Source of the DNA: Syntrophobacterales bacterium
GTDB lineage: Bacteria; Desulfobacterota; Desulfobaccia; Desulfobaccales; 0-14-0-80-60-11
DNA: 49,235 bases
NCBI GenBank assembly: GCA_023512475.1
Contig: JAILZL010000021.1
Coordinates: 1-49,235 of the forward strand
Direction of reading: 5' to 3'
Of this stretch, positions 26,501 to 34,361 are shown in pieces. Below the pieces are notes generated by a model. That model was not told the DNA's origin. It saw only the letters and a list, made by a program, of their open reading frames with translations, and searched no databases. Numbering within the stretch: the first letter of the stretch is position 1; the number at the start of each line of letters is the position of its first letter. The translations under genes were made by a program, and so were the position numbers.

Positions 26501-28065
26501 CGGGGGGTGAGTCGGATGCCGTCCGCCTCGGTGAGGAAGCAAAGATCGGTCTTCTGGCCGATGGCGAAGATCACCACATCGGTGTCCCGGCGGGTGGTCT
26601 CCTCCTCCCGGTAGGTGGGGGCGAAGCGGCCCTGCTCGTCAAAGACCCGCGCCACCGCCTTGAGCACCACCCCGGTGACCTGACCCCGGGGCGCCACGAT
26701 CTCCTTCACGCCCCAGCGGTGCAGGATGCGGATGCCTTCCTGTTCCGCCTCCGCCACCTCCCAGGGGGAGGCGGGCATCTCCTCCCGGGTCTCCAGGCAA
26801 ATGACCGTCACCTCGCCGCCCTGGCGCCGGGCGGTGCGGGCCACGTCCATGGCCACGTTGCCGCCGCCGATGACCGTGACCCGGCGGCCGCGGAAGTCCT
26901 GGGGCCGGCCGGCGGCGGACTCCTTCAGGTATTCCACCCCCCAGAGCACCCCCTGGGCGTCGGCCCCGGGGACCGGCAGCCGCAGGGAGTCCTGGGCCCC
27001 CACCCCCAGATACACCGCCCGGAAGCCCTCCCGGGTGAGGAGATCGTTGAGGGTGAGGCGGGGGCCGATGGGGGTGTTCACCCGGAACTCCACCCCCAGG
27101 CGGCGGATGTAGTCCACCTCCCGGTCCAGCACCTCCTTAGGCAGGCGGTATTCGGGAATGCCGTAGCGCAGCCAGCCGCCGATCCCGCTTTGGGCCTCAA
27201 AGACCGTGACCCGGTAGCCCCGGCGGGCCAGGTGATAGGCGCAGCTCAAACCCGAGGGGCCGGAGCCCACCACCGCCACCCGCTCGGGCCGGGGGGTGAT
27301 CTCCGGCACCGGCAGGCTCTGCCAGTCCGCCACGTCGGCGGCGAAGCGCTTCAGGGCGCAGATGGCCACCGGCTCATCCAGCTCGCCCCGGCGGCAGGCC
27401 TCCTCGCAGGGATGGGGGCAAATGCGGCCGATGGTGCCGGGAAGGGGCAGGAGGTCCATGATCAGGGCCAGGGCCTCGGCGTATTTCCCCGCTTTGATGA
27501 GCTGCACGTAGCCCTGGGCGCTTAAGTTGGCGGGGCAGGCCCGGACGCAGGGGGCCCGGTCCAGCTTTTTGATGGCATAGGCGGCGGGAATGGCCTGGGG
27601 GAAATGGCGGTAGGCCGCCGGCCGGGTGCCCAGGCCCTCGTCGAAGGCGCTGGGCAGGTTCACCGGGCAGGCCTCGGCGCAGGCGCCGCAGGCGTTGCAT
27701 TTGGCCCGGTCGATAAAGCGGGGCTCCAGGTTCAGGGTCAGCCGGAAGCTCCCCGCCTCGCCCTCCACCCGGGCCACCTGGGCCTGGGTGATGATCTCGA
27801 TGTCCGGGTGCCTCGCCACCTCAATGAGTTTGGGGGAGATGAGGCAGGTGGAGCAGTCGTTGGTGGGAAAGGTCTTGTCCAGCTGGGCCATGACCCCGCC
27901 GATGGAGATGTCCCGCTCCACCAGATAGACCTTGTAGCCGGCGTTGGCGGCGTCCAGCGCGGCCTGCATGCCGGCGATGCCGCCGCCCACCACGGCAATG
28001 GCGCCCACTTTTCCGTTGGAGGCATTCATATGCGTCCCGTCCGCAGCTGAAGGTGAAAAAGCCAT
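23557..28065 (-). CDS. hdrA: HdrA with inserted NfnB/GltD NAD(P)H-oxidoreductase module and duplicated HdrA part
   Basis: 1502 residues from the ATG that shares one base with the hdrB stop; a second ATG at 28029 is possible. Parts in order: HdrA FAD loop (~25-35), Cys motif CSTC (~71) and ferredoxin CNACGACAEAC (~123). Next is a complete GltD/NfnB-like insertion (~165-575) with its own Cys set (CVRACPAN, CPHPCEEAC), FAD loop GSGPSG (~268) and NAD(P)H loop GGGNVAMD (~400). The HdrA core then resumes with cluster CINCGGCSECLQC, CVGSRDASLGREYCSYVCC and the HdrA hallmark FVCHCGINIAG. A second HdrA-like flavin module (~1010-1390) follows, ending in two ferredoxin clusters (CVACLTCMRTC, CQGCGNCASAC). 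HdrA is the flavin-based bifurcating subunit; the built-in NAD(P)H site suggests pyridine nucleotides enter directly. Partners HdrB, HdrC and MvhD flank it. Confidence 0.92.
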   Translation of the reverse strand: MAFSPSAADGTHMNASNGKVGAIAVVGGGIAGMQAALDAANAGYKVYLVERDISIGGVMAQLDKTFPTNDCSTCLISPKLIEVARHPDIEIITQAQVARVEGEAGSFRLTLNLEPRFIDRAKCNACGACAEACPVNLPSAFDEGLGTRPAAYRHFPQAIPAAYAIKKLDRAPCVRACPANLSAQGYVQLIKAGKYAEALALIMDLLPLPGTIGRICPHPCEEACRRGELDEPVAICALKRFAADVADWQSLPVPEITPRPERVAVVGSGPSGLSCAYHLARRGYRVTVFEAQSGIGGWLRYGIPEYRLPKEVLDREVDYIRRLGVEFRVNTPIGPRLTLNDLLTREGFRAVYLGVGAQDSLRLPVPGADAQGVLWGVEYLKESAAGRPQDFRGRRVTVIGGGNVAMDVARTARRQGGEVTVICLETREEMPASPWEVAEAEQEGIRILHRWGVKEIVAPRGQVTGVVLKAVARVFDEQGRFAPTYREEETTRRDTDVVIFAIGQKTDLCFLTEADGIRLTPRGLIEVDPETLATSREGVFAGGDVITGPYIAIAAVAAGREAAESIDRYLSGRDLREGREFPLKPLPKGEGNWAPLPPKSARKPRARMPELPLSEWTQGFREIMLGFREDQAVSEAERCINCGGCSECLQCVTACQAGAIDHRMQPATRELEVGALILAPGFRPFDAGQKAEYGFGRYPNVITSLQFERLLSATGPTGGHVVRPSDHKAPRKVAWIQCVGSRDASLGREYCSYVCCMYATKQAIIAKEHDPNIEPTIFYIDMRAQGKGFDRYYERARASHGVRYVRSMISRVAQDPRSHNLELSYVSEDNQVITETFDLVVLSVGLTPHPAARELAARLALDTDRYGFAVSPPLQMISTSREGIYTCGVFQAPKDIPETVGQASAAAGAAAALLAEARGTLVTKEEYPPERDILAEEPRIGVFVCHCGINIAGVVNVAAVADYARTLPQVVYADHFTFTCSTDSLDRMRQVIEEQRLNRVVVASCSPRTHEPLFQENLRKAGLNKYLFEMANIRDQDSWVHQGEPALATEKAKELVRMSVARAALLKPVGDLLFPVTQKALVVGGELAALQAALTLAEAGYPVYLTEPGEKLGASLARRQHHTLQGHAIQPFIAEMVKRVEEHPLIEWLPFTRILDVKGHIGKFRSTAEAGRFRRELEYGAVVVATGAQEYQPTEYLYGQHDRVLTQLELEELLADTPDALPPEARVVMIQCVGSREPERNYCSRICCAEAVKNALKIKELQPRAQVFILYRDIRTYGLMELHYKKARELGVQFVRFEPERRPEVTPQGQGLLVTVFDQSLKMPLKLPADYLVLSAALRPHPASAEVARVFKLPLDPDGFLMEAHLKLKPLDFASAGIFLCGLAHGPKTLEESLAQAQGAAARALGVLSREEMYVAGAVAQVDPLKCVACLTCMRTCPFGVPQMDESEGVVRIDAASCQGCGNCASACPRKAIEVKHNLDEQFIAKILAVSASWPAMGGEAR

Positions 28066-28892
28066 CACAGGAGTCCCTTGCCCGCCAGCAGGGGCCGGGG
28101 GTCCACCAAGTGGCGGCTTAGCCAGCCGGCGGCCCCGGGATGGCCCAGGGCCAGCCCCAGGAGCTCGGTGAAATACAGGACCGGCAGGTAGTAGCGCATT
28201 CCGGTCTTCTCCGAGATGCGGCTTTGGGTGAGGTCCAGGTTGGCCTGGCACATCTGGCAGGAGACCACGAAACACTCGGCCCCGGCGGCCAGGGCCCGGT
28301 CATAGAGGCGGCCCACCAGGGTGTCGATGATATCCGGCCGGGCCACCGCCAGACCGGCGCCGCAGCAGTCGGTCTTGTAGGACCAGTCCAGGGCCTCGGC
28401 CCCCAGGGCCTCCAGGAGGCGGTCCATGGCAGTGGGGTTTTCCCAGTCCGGCTTGTCGGTGATCTGGGGGGGCCGGGCGGAGAGGCAGCCGTAGTAGGCC
28501 ACGGCCTTCAGGCCCGTCAGGGGCTTGACCAGCCGCCGGGAGACCTGGGTCAGAAAAGTCTCCTGGGTGAGGAAATCCAGCAGATCCCAGATGCGCACCG
28601 GTCGGGCAGCGGGCTCGGCCGTCTCTTTTTCCGCCGCCTTGAGGCGGTTGAAACACAGGGCACAGGGGACCACCACATCCAGCCCCCGCTTTCGGGCCAG
28701 GGTCAGGTTGCGCCCCGGGAGGGCCAGCGCCAGCTCATGATTGAGACTGTGGGCGGCGCTGGCGCCGCAGCAGTTCCAGTCCTCCAGCTCCAGGAGTTCC
28801 ACTCCCAGGAGCGGGGCCACGGCCGAGATGGAGGCGGCGTAATCCGCCGCGGTGCCTTCCAGGGAACAGCCGGGATAGTAGCTGACTTGCAT
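28065..28892 (-). CDS. hdrB: Heterodisulfide reductase subunit B-like
   Basis: 275 residues with two complete CCG domains. The first has YYPGCSLEGTA, WNCCGASAAH and PCALCFNRL. The second has YYGCLSARPP, KTDCCGAGLAV and SCQMCQANL. These cysteines ligate the two non-cubane [4Fe-4S] clusters that cleave a disulfide in methanogens. In bacteria that lack CoM and CoB the substrate is unknown; the MetFV context suggests the protein feeds electrons toward methylene-THF reduction or takes them from it. It starts 6 bases after the hdrC stop and its own stop shares a base with the hdrA start, showing tight coupling. The protein is soluble. Confidence 0.94.
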   Translation of the reverse strand: MQVSYYPGCSLEGTAADYAASISAVAPLLGVELLELEDWNCCGASAAHSLNHELALALPGRNLTLARKRGLDVVVPCALCFNRLKAAEKETAEPAARPVRIWDLLDFLTQETFLTQVSRRLVKPLTGLKAVAYYGCLSARPPQITDKPDWENPTAMDRLLEALGAEALDWSYKTDCCGAGLAVARPDIIDTLVGRLYDRALAAGAECFVVSCQMCQANLDLTQSRISEKTGMRYYLPVLYFTELLGLALGHPGAAGWLSRHLVDPRPLLAGKGLL

Positions 28893-28898
28893 GGCTCC

Positions 28899-29480
28899 TC
28901 ATGCCCCCGCTTTCTCAAAGATGGCCCGGATGTCCTGTCGGCCCTTGAGGGCCGGCGGGCCCCACAGCCGCAGGCGCCGCCGCCGGAAGAGCTCCCAGCC
29001 CAGCTTCAGTTGGCGCACCAGCTCCGCGAGGTTGGGGCGGCGGCGCAGTTGGAACAGGGTATAACGCTGCATCAGGGCGGTTTCCGACAGGCGGCCGCCC
29101 CCCCGGCGGATGCTGTCCAGGAAATAGCGGTGGAAGGTGGCCACCTCGGGCTGGGGCACCGCCACCCCCCGGCGCACCGCCTCCTCCTTGAGCCAGTCCA
29201 TCACCCCGGCGATGTCAATGCCGTTGGGGCAGCGGGTGGTGCAGGTGACGCAGGAGGCGCAGACCCAGATGGTGCGGCAGCGGAGCAGGGCCTCCTCCTG
29301 GCCCAGCAGGGCCAGCCGGATGACCGTATCCGGCAAAAGGTCCATGGCAAAGGTCAGGGGACAGCCGGCGGAACACTTCTTACACTGGTAACAGACGGAG
29401 GGAGAGACGCTAAACTGCGCCGCAAGGCGCGCCGGCAAGGCGGTGGAGGGGGTCAGCCCCTCAGTGGTCAGGCTTTCCAT
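28899..29480 (-). CDS. hdrC: Heterodisulfide reductase subunit C-like
   Basis: 193 residues from ATG 29480, chosen because GGGAG and GGAGA lie directly upstream; an in-frame GTG six codons earlier is the alternative. Two ferredoxin-type clusters are visible: CYQCKKCSAGCPL (~30-42) and CASCVTCTTRCPNG (~73-86). The C-terminal part is basic and helical (RRRRLRLW), as in HdrC. It relays electrons between HdrA and HdrB. It is the first gene of the eight-gene operon that ends at 17266. A sigma-54 promoter with a -24/-12 match lies about 75-90 bases upstream. No membrane helix, so the complex is cytoplasmic. Confidence 0.93.
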   Translation of the reverse strand: MESLTTEGLTPSTALPARLAAQFSVSPSVCYQCKKCSAGCPLTFAMDLLPDTVIRLALLGQEEALLRCRTIWVCASCVTCTTRCPNGIDIAGVMDWLKEEAVRRGVAVPQPEVATFHRYFLDSIRRGGGRLSETALMQRYTLFQLRRRPNLAELVRQLKLGWELFRRRRLRLWGPPALKGRQDIRAIFEKAGA

Positions 29481-29553
29481 TCTCCGGACTCCCGACACAG
29501 GGTTTGGCAGCAGCCACGGTGGCCGGGTGGCGGGCCGGGGCTGCCTTTCCTCC

Positions 29554-29571
29554 AGGCAAGGCCTGTGCCAA
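29554..29571 (-). promoter_or_regulatory. Sigma-54 (-24/-12) promoter of the hdrCBA-mvhD-metVF operon
   Basis: On the minus strand TTGGCACAGGCCTTGCCT has TGGCAC and TTGC with GG-N10-GC spacing, a near-perfect sigma-54 element. The start would be near 29544, 64 bases before the hdrC ATG. A palindromic site about 110 bases upstream of that start fits an enhancer-binding activator. Confidence 0.75.
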
Positions 29572-29644
29572 CCGGCCTTGTCAAAGCAACTAATGGAAAT
29601 TAATAATAAATTTTTCCAAGGGCCCTTCCCGGGCCCCCGGAAAA

Positions 29645-29671
29645 TGTCGGATTAGGCGACAGATTTGTGTC
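29645..29671. promoter_or_regulatory. Palindromic upstream activator site for the sigma-54 promoter
   Basis: TGTCG-N7-CGACA (29645-29661) is a perfect inverted repeat. It overlaps a second one, GACA-N6-TGTC (29658-29671). The centre is about 110 bases upstream of the predicted start at 29544, a usual distance for NtrC-type activators. Which regulator binds is unknown. The rest of 29481-29844 holds a GGGCCC-GGGAA-GGGCCC hairpin (29616-29640) and AT-rich sequence. Confidence 0.5.
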
Positions 29672-29844
29672 ATTCCTTTTAACTTATTGGATTTCCTTGA
29701 AATTGGCCTGTTGGAAAAAACCACAGCCCGGGGAAGTCCTTTGTCCCACCGCCGGTTGACAGGGAAGGCAAAAAAGGGGCAGACCTGAAGCCGGGTGGGG
29801 AAAGGAGGGAAAGGGCCCTGGGAGGGAAGCCCCGAGGCGGGAGG

Positions 29845-32376
29845 TCAGGCCGGCGACTCCAGGCGGAACTCCTGCCGCCGGAAGGCCTCCAGGTGCCGCT
29901 GAAGAGCCGCCTCGGAGGTCAGGGCGACATCCAGTTGCCGGCAAAAGGCGAACAGGCAGGCCACCTGTTCCAGGAGGGCGGCGCCTTTCCCGGCGGGATA
30001 TTTGAGCAGGCGGGCCCGGAGAAGGTCGCCGGTGAGCTCCGCCTCGAAGCCCAGGTCGGTGAGGATGGTCTTAAGCAACCGCAGGCGGCGCTCCCGCCGG
30101 TCCTCGGCGGCGGCGCCGCCCTGAAACTGCAGGGCGAGATAGTTGTCGTTGATTTCCGGCCCCAGGTAGGCGTCCACCACGGCGAAGTGATAGCCCAAAC
30201 GGGAGCTGAAGTGCAGGTAATTTTCCGCCACCAGGGCAAAACTGGCCTCCCCCAGCTCCCCTTCCGACCTGCCGGCGTCATAGAGGGTGTTGGCCACCAC
30301 GGACAGAAAGCCCTGAAGATCGGGGGCAGCGCGGCTCATGCCCTGCAGTCCCGGGTGACGAAAGCCCTTGAGCAGGGCCCTGAGAGGCAGGCTGGTGATC
30401 TGGGCCTCCTCCAGTATTTCCGGGTCCGTGGCGGTGGTGCCGCCCCCCAGATCCAGAATCAGGAGATGAAAGGGCAGGTCGGTCTTAAGGCGACGCACGC
30501 CGGCCGCCTGGCGCAGACCCCCCACCTTCTGGGAGAACATGGCTGCCATGGCCTTCTCATGGCAGAACCGGGTGAGGTCGTGGAAGGAGCGGCAGTTTTC
30601 CGGCCGGAAGCCGGGATCGGCCGGGTCCAGGAGGTGCAGGGGCGTCACCTGCCGCAGCACCTGCCGGTATTTCAGGTTCCGGGACCGCTCCTGCCCGGAG
30701 ACCTTCTCCCGGCGGGGACGGTGGGCCAAAACGGGATGCCGCCCGGGATAGATCCGGGTCCGGTCGGCGTCCACGGTGACCCACTGCCCCGGGGTCAACC
30801 GGCTGACGGCGCCCTCCAGCCCCACGAGGGTGGGCACCTGGTATTCCCGGGCCAGGATGGTGAGGTGATCCGTGGGGCTGCCCACCTCCAGGATGAGGGC
30901 CGCCAGCCGGTCCAGCACCATGGCCAGGCGCAGGGAGGGCCTTAAGGCCACCAGGACCGCCCCTGAGGGAACCGCCTCCGGATCCCCCTCGGGTGGAAGG
31001 ACGGCCACCGGACCGGCGCCCATGCCCCGCACGGCGCACACCCCGCCCTCCAGGAGCGGTCCGGGTCCGGGTGCGGGATCCGCCTGGAGGACCTCGACTT
31101 CGGCCTCCAGGCGCAGGTCCCGGGACTGGAGGATCACAATGTCCCCGGAGTCATCCACGGCCCATTCCACGTCCTGGGGGCCCCCGAAATGGCGCTCCAA
31201 AGCCAGGCCGAGCTCCCGTAAGGCGGCCAGCTCCTCAGGGGAGAGGCAGGGGGCGGTGGCCTGCTCCGGGTCCAGCGGCTCCTCGACGCAGCCACCCCCG
31301 GGCAGGGGCCGCAGGGCCACCGGCTTGCGGGCGATCTCCTGCCGGCTGAGGCGCCCGGACTCCCGCTCCAGGCAATACAGATCCGGGGTGATGACCCCGT
31401 CCACGGCATATTTCCCCAGCCCGAAGACGGCGTTGATGAGCAGAGTGCCCGTCTCGGGCCGGCGGGGATCCACGGTGAACATCACCCCACTGGCCCGGGC
31501 GGCCACCATGCTCAACACCCCCACGGCCATGGGGAGACCGCCGGCCTCGTAGCCGTGCCGCCGCCAGTAGGCCACCGCGGCGGGATGAAACTTGGAGGCG
31601 ATGATCCGCTTATAGGCGGCGGGCAGTTCCGCCACCGGCACATTGAGGAGGGTGGTGAACCGGCCGGCGAAGGAGTGCTCCCCGTCTTCGCCCACGGCGC
31701 TGGAACGGACCGCCAGGCGCTCTGAGGGCAGCGCCTGGGCGGCCAGGTGCAGGATCCCCTCCAGATCGGGCGGCAAGGGGGTGTTCAGGATGAGGGTCTG
31801 AATGTCCTCGCAGACCCGGGTAAGAAGGCCCGTGTCCTCCGGGGGGACGGCGGCCAGTCTGGCGGCGATGGTCTGCTCCAGGCCCTGGGCGCGCATGAAG
31901 GCCTGATAGGCGGCGGTGGTGACGGCAAACCCCCGGGGCACCGGCAGGCCCAGGCGGTGGCGGATCTCCCCCAGCCGGGCCATCTTCTCCCCCACCGCCA
32001 GCCTCTGCTCCCGGCTGAGGGCATGCAGGGGCAGGAGATAGGGGGTATCCGGGATCTCCGGTGCGCCCTCCAGGGTTCTTTGCAGCCGCTGCCACAGGGC
32101 CTGGAAGACCCGGCTCAGCTGGGGGTAACGCTCCCCGCTCAGCCGGTGGAGGGCGGTGATCATCTCCGCCACCCGCTCCCCCAGTTCCTCCAGGCGCCGG
32201 TAAAGATGCTCCTCTTCCGGCCGGGATGCCGGGGCCGGGCTCTCCTCCAGTTCCGCCATCAGGGCCAGGATCTGATTGTTCGCCTCCAGCAGGCGGCGGA
32301 AGTGGGCATATTTCTCCCGCAGATACTCCAGGGAATTTTCCCGGTGGGGAGCCATCGTCCGCAGGAAACTGAACAT
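29845..32376 (-). CDS. PEP synthase/PPDK-like protein with novel C-terminal region
   Basis: 843 residues; GGAGGTG stands 7 bases before the ATG. The N-terminal ~120 residues are helical. Then comes a pyruvate-phosphate-dikinase ATP-binding domain (~125-430): GEKMARLGEIRHRLGLPVPRG, LAVRSSAVGEDGEHSFAGRF, ASGVMFTVDP and DVEWAVDD. A phosphohistidine swivel domain (~470-550) carries GSPTDHLTILAREYQVPTLV with the His of the TxH motif. The usual PEP/pyruvate TIM barrel is absent. Instead ~290 residues of unrecognised sequence follow, including LDLGGGTT and LGYHFAVVDAYLGPE. So it may phosphorylate an unknown acceptor from ATP rather than make PEP. It is the third gene of an operon with a TSUP permease and a USP-like protein, an association I recall from other Desulfobacterota. 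Known PEP-synthase activity cannot be assumed. Confidence 0.82.
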   Translation of the reverse strand: MFSFLRTMAPHRENSLEYLREKYAHFRRLLEANNQILALMAELEESPAPASRPEEEHLYRRLEELGERVAEMITALHRLSGERYPQLSRVFQALWQRLQRTLEGAPEIPDTPYLLPLHALSREQRLAVGEKMARLGEIRHRLGLPVPRGFAVTTAAYQAFMRAQGLEQTIAARLAAVPPEDTGLLTRVCEDIQTLILNTPLPPDLEGILHLAAQALPSERLAVRSSAVGEDGEHSFAGRFTTLLNVPVAELPAAYKRIIASKFHPAAVAYWRRHGYEAGGLPMAVGVLSMVAARASGVMFTVDPRRPETGTLLINAVFGLGKYAVDGVITPDLYCLERESGRLSRQEIARKPVALRPLPGGGCVEEPLDPEQATAPCLSPEELAALRELGLALERHFGGPQDVEWAVDDSGDIVILQSRDLRLEAEVEVLQADPAPGPGPLLEGGVCAVRGMGAGPVAVLPPEGDPEAVPSGAVLVALRPSLRLAMVLDRLAALILEVGSPTDHLTILAREYQVPTLVGLEGAVSRLTPGQWVTVDADRTRIYPGRHPVLAHRPRREKVSGQERSRNLKYRQVLRQVTPLHLLDPADPGFRPENCRSFHDLTRFCHEKAMAAMFSQKVGGLRQAAGVRRLKTDLPFHLLILDLGGGTTATDPEILEEAQITSLPLRALLKGFRHPGLQGMSRAAPDLQGFLSVVANTLYDAGRSEGELGEASFALVAENYLHFSSRLGYHFAVVDAYLGPEINDNYLALQFQGGAAAEDRRERRLRLLKTILTDLGFEAELTGDLLRARLLKYPAGKGAALLEQVACLFAFCRQLDVALTSEAALQRHLEAFRRQEFRLESPA

Positions 32377-32403
32377 GCCCGCACCTCCGCCGCGCCGCCG
32401 GGC

Positions 32404-33471
32404 TTAGCCCAGGGATTCCTCAGTGGCTTCGATACCGGGGCTCCCGGAGACCTCCGCCCGCCACATGGCCCCCAGGATGATGACGGCTCCCACCACCAAG
32501 GCCAGACACATGAAGAGGAAGCTCATTTTGTCCAAAACGGTGAGCGTCCCCGGGCCGAGGGCCATGAGGCCCAGATCCGTGAGATACCGGGGCACCGCCA
32601 AGGCCCGGCTCACCGCCACGATGAGCATGATGGTGCCCATGACCACCTTGATCATGTGCTCCTTGACATAGGTGGTGCCGATGGCCCCCAGTTGCACCCC
32701 GAGGAGGGAGCCTGCCAGAATGATGAGGGTGAGGCGGATGTCCACCATGCCGTTCACGGCCCACTTGAGGGTGCCACCCAGGCCCATGACAAAGGCGATG
32801 ACCAGCTCGGTGGCCGAGGCCACCAGGCTCGGCGCCCCCAGGACATAGATCATGCCCGGCACACCGATGAACCCGCCCACCGCGATGGTGGCGGCCAGCA
32901 TCCCGGTGGCGAACCCGATGGGCAAAGTGAACCACAGGGAGATGCGGGTGTTGGCCGTATGGAGGGTGATCATGGGCGGCAGGTGGATCTGCGCCAGCCG
33001 CCGGGCCAGGGGTGAGACCTTCTCGCCCCCACCCTGACGGGCGATTCTGTAAGCGTCATAGAAGACATATCCGCCCACCAGGACCAGGACGGCCACGAAG
33101 GTGAGACTGACATAGAGGTTGGACCCCGCCTGTCCCCAGGATTGGAGGATCCACTCCTGGATCTTGATGCCCACCTGCACGCCCACGCCGGCGGAGGCGG
33201 CCATGATGAGGCCGAGCTTGAGGTCCACCTGGCCGTATTTATACCGTTTGATGGCGCCCACCAAAGCCTTGGGGAACTTGTGGCACATGTTGCTGGCCAC
33301 CGCCACCGCGGCCGGGACCCCCAGGCTCATCATGCCGGGGGTGAGGACAAAGGCCCCCCCGGAACCGATGAAGCCGCTCACCAGGCCGCCGACGAAGCCG
33401 ACGCAGAAGAGAAACAGGATGGTGGTGGTGTTGAGGTCGATAAATGGGACGCTGCCGGCCATTTCATGCAT
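32404..33471 (-). CDS. TSUP family (TauE/SafE) membrane permease
   Basis: 355 residues with eight or so membrane helices. The N-terminal GGLVSGFIGSGGAFVLTPGMM and the mid-protein ATGMLAATIAVGGFIGVPGM repeats are the paired signature of the sulfite exporter TauE/SafE family. A charged loop (~140-165) separates the halves. GGAGGG lies 8 bases before the ATG. Members move sulfite, sulfoacetate or other small anions; in sulfate reducers the substrate is often not known. It sits between the USP-like membrane protein (27-bp gap) and the PEP-synthase-like protein (27-bp gap), so all three are co-expressed from the sigma-54 promoter at 34362. A link between anion transport and the ATP-dependent enzyme is inferred from this order. 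Confidence 0.9.
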   Translation of the reverse strand: MHEMAGSVPFIDLNTTTILFLFCVGFVGGLVSGFIGSGGAFVLTPGMMSLGVPAAVAVASNMCHKFPKALVGAIKRYKYGQVDLKLGLIMAASAGVGVQVGIKIQEWILQSWGQAGSNLYVSLTFVAVLVLVGGYVFYDAYRIARQGGGEKVSPLARRLAQIHLPPMITLHTANTRISLWFTLPIGFATGMLAATIAVGGFIGVPGMIYVLGAPSLVASATELVIAFVMGLGGTLKWAVNGMVDIRLTLIILAGSLLGVQLGAIGTTYVKEHMIKVVMGTIMLIVAVSRALAVPRYLTDLGLMALGPGTLTVLDKMSFLFMCLALVVGAVIILGAMWRAEVSGSPGIEATEESLG

Positions 33472-33498
33472 GGGAAAACCCTCCGTAAACCCGGTGCC

Positions 33499-34314
33499 TT
33501 AGACATTGAGGCGCAGACGGGGCCGCGGCCGCTGACGCCGGGCCGGGCGGGCCTGAGGCCGCACCTTTTGCTGCGGGGCCCGGATGCCCAGAGCCTCCCA
33601 GAGGTGATGGGCAAAGGTGCCGTGGATGTAAGAGAACAGAAAAACCGTGGCCACCGGCAAAGCCGCATACCAGCCGCCCCGGGTGAAATAGCCCATGATG
33701 CTCTCGGAGTTCAGGAATACGGCGGCATAGAGGGCCACCGTGGCCGCCCCCCACCCGAGGGTCCGCCCGAGCACCTGCCTCACATTCGGTTCCGCGGTCA
33801 CGTTCATCTCCCCTTTCCCCGTGGAAATGGTAAAAACCGGGAGTGACACCCCGCCCAGCATGTCGGCTTCCCGGCTGTCCGTGGCGTTCAGGACAAATTC
33901 GATGCGCCTTTTCTCCCGGTGCAGCACGGTCATCACCTCGCCGAGGCCGCCGAAGCGCACCTGATGCTCAGCCTTCAGGCCGGCGGCCTTAAGCCTTTTC
34001 CGGACCGGCCGCCAGGCCCAGGAGGCCTGGGCGCAAAACCACGCCCGCCGGGCCCGGGCCTTCAGCCCCGCCAGGGGGCCGGCTGCAGGGGAGGCCGGGC
34101 CCACGTTCACGGCCACCAGATCATAGCCCAGCCGGTCCGCCAGATTGAGGGCATAATCCAGGACCGAGTCCGTGAATCGGGCCCCCTGTCCCACCAGGAG
34201 GATCTTGCGGTTTTCCGGCGCCAACTCCGGCGGCACCGACAGCCCCTTGGCCATCAGGCTGGCCGCCGCCGCCTCCCGGGGGTCCCATCCTGTACTTGAC
34301 TGCTTGCCGTCCAT
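33499..34314 (-). CDS. USP-like protein with C-terminal membrane helices
   Basis: 271 residues from ATG 34314, which has GGAAGGGG 8 bases upstream; an in-frame GTG seven codons earlier is less likely. Residues ~30-160 resemble a universal-stress-protein Rossmann fold: KILLVGQGARFTDSVLDYAL then DRLGYDLVAVNVGP and FGGLGEVMTVLHREKRRIEFVLNA. The usual ATP-binding G-2x-G-9x-G(S/T) loop is not evident. Two hydrophobic helices follow at ~185-240 (GWGAATVALYAAVFL and YAALPVATVFLFSYI), then a Lys/Arg/Pro-rich tail. So the USP-like part is probably anchored to the membrane with its tail in the cytoplasm. It is the first gene of the operon with the TSUP permease and may regulate it. Function not known. 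Confidence 0.65.
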   Translation of the reverse strand: MDGKQSSTGWDPREAAAASLMAKGLSVPPELAPENRKILLVGQGARFTDSVLDYALNLADRLGYDLVAVNVGPASPAAGPLAGLKARARRAWFCAQASWAWRPVRKRLKAAGLKAEHQVRFGGLGEVMTVLHREKRRIEFVLNATDSREADMLGGVSLPVFTISTGKGEMNVTAEPNVRQVLGRTLGWGAATVALYAAVFLNSESIMGYFTRGGWYAALPVATVFLFSYIHGTFAHHLWEALGIRAPQQKVRPQARPARRQRPRPRLRLNV

Positions 34315-34361
34315 GTCGGTGCCCCTTCCGGTCACTTTGGATTTTGTCCTGGCCTCTTCCT

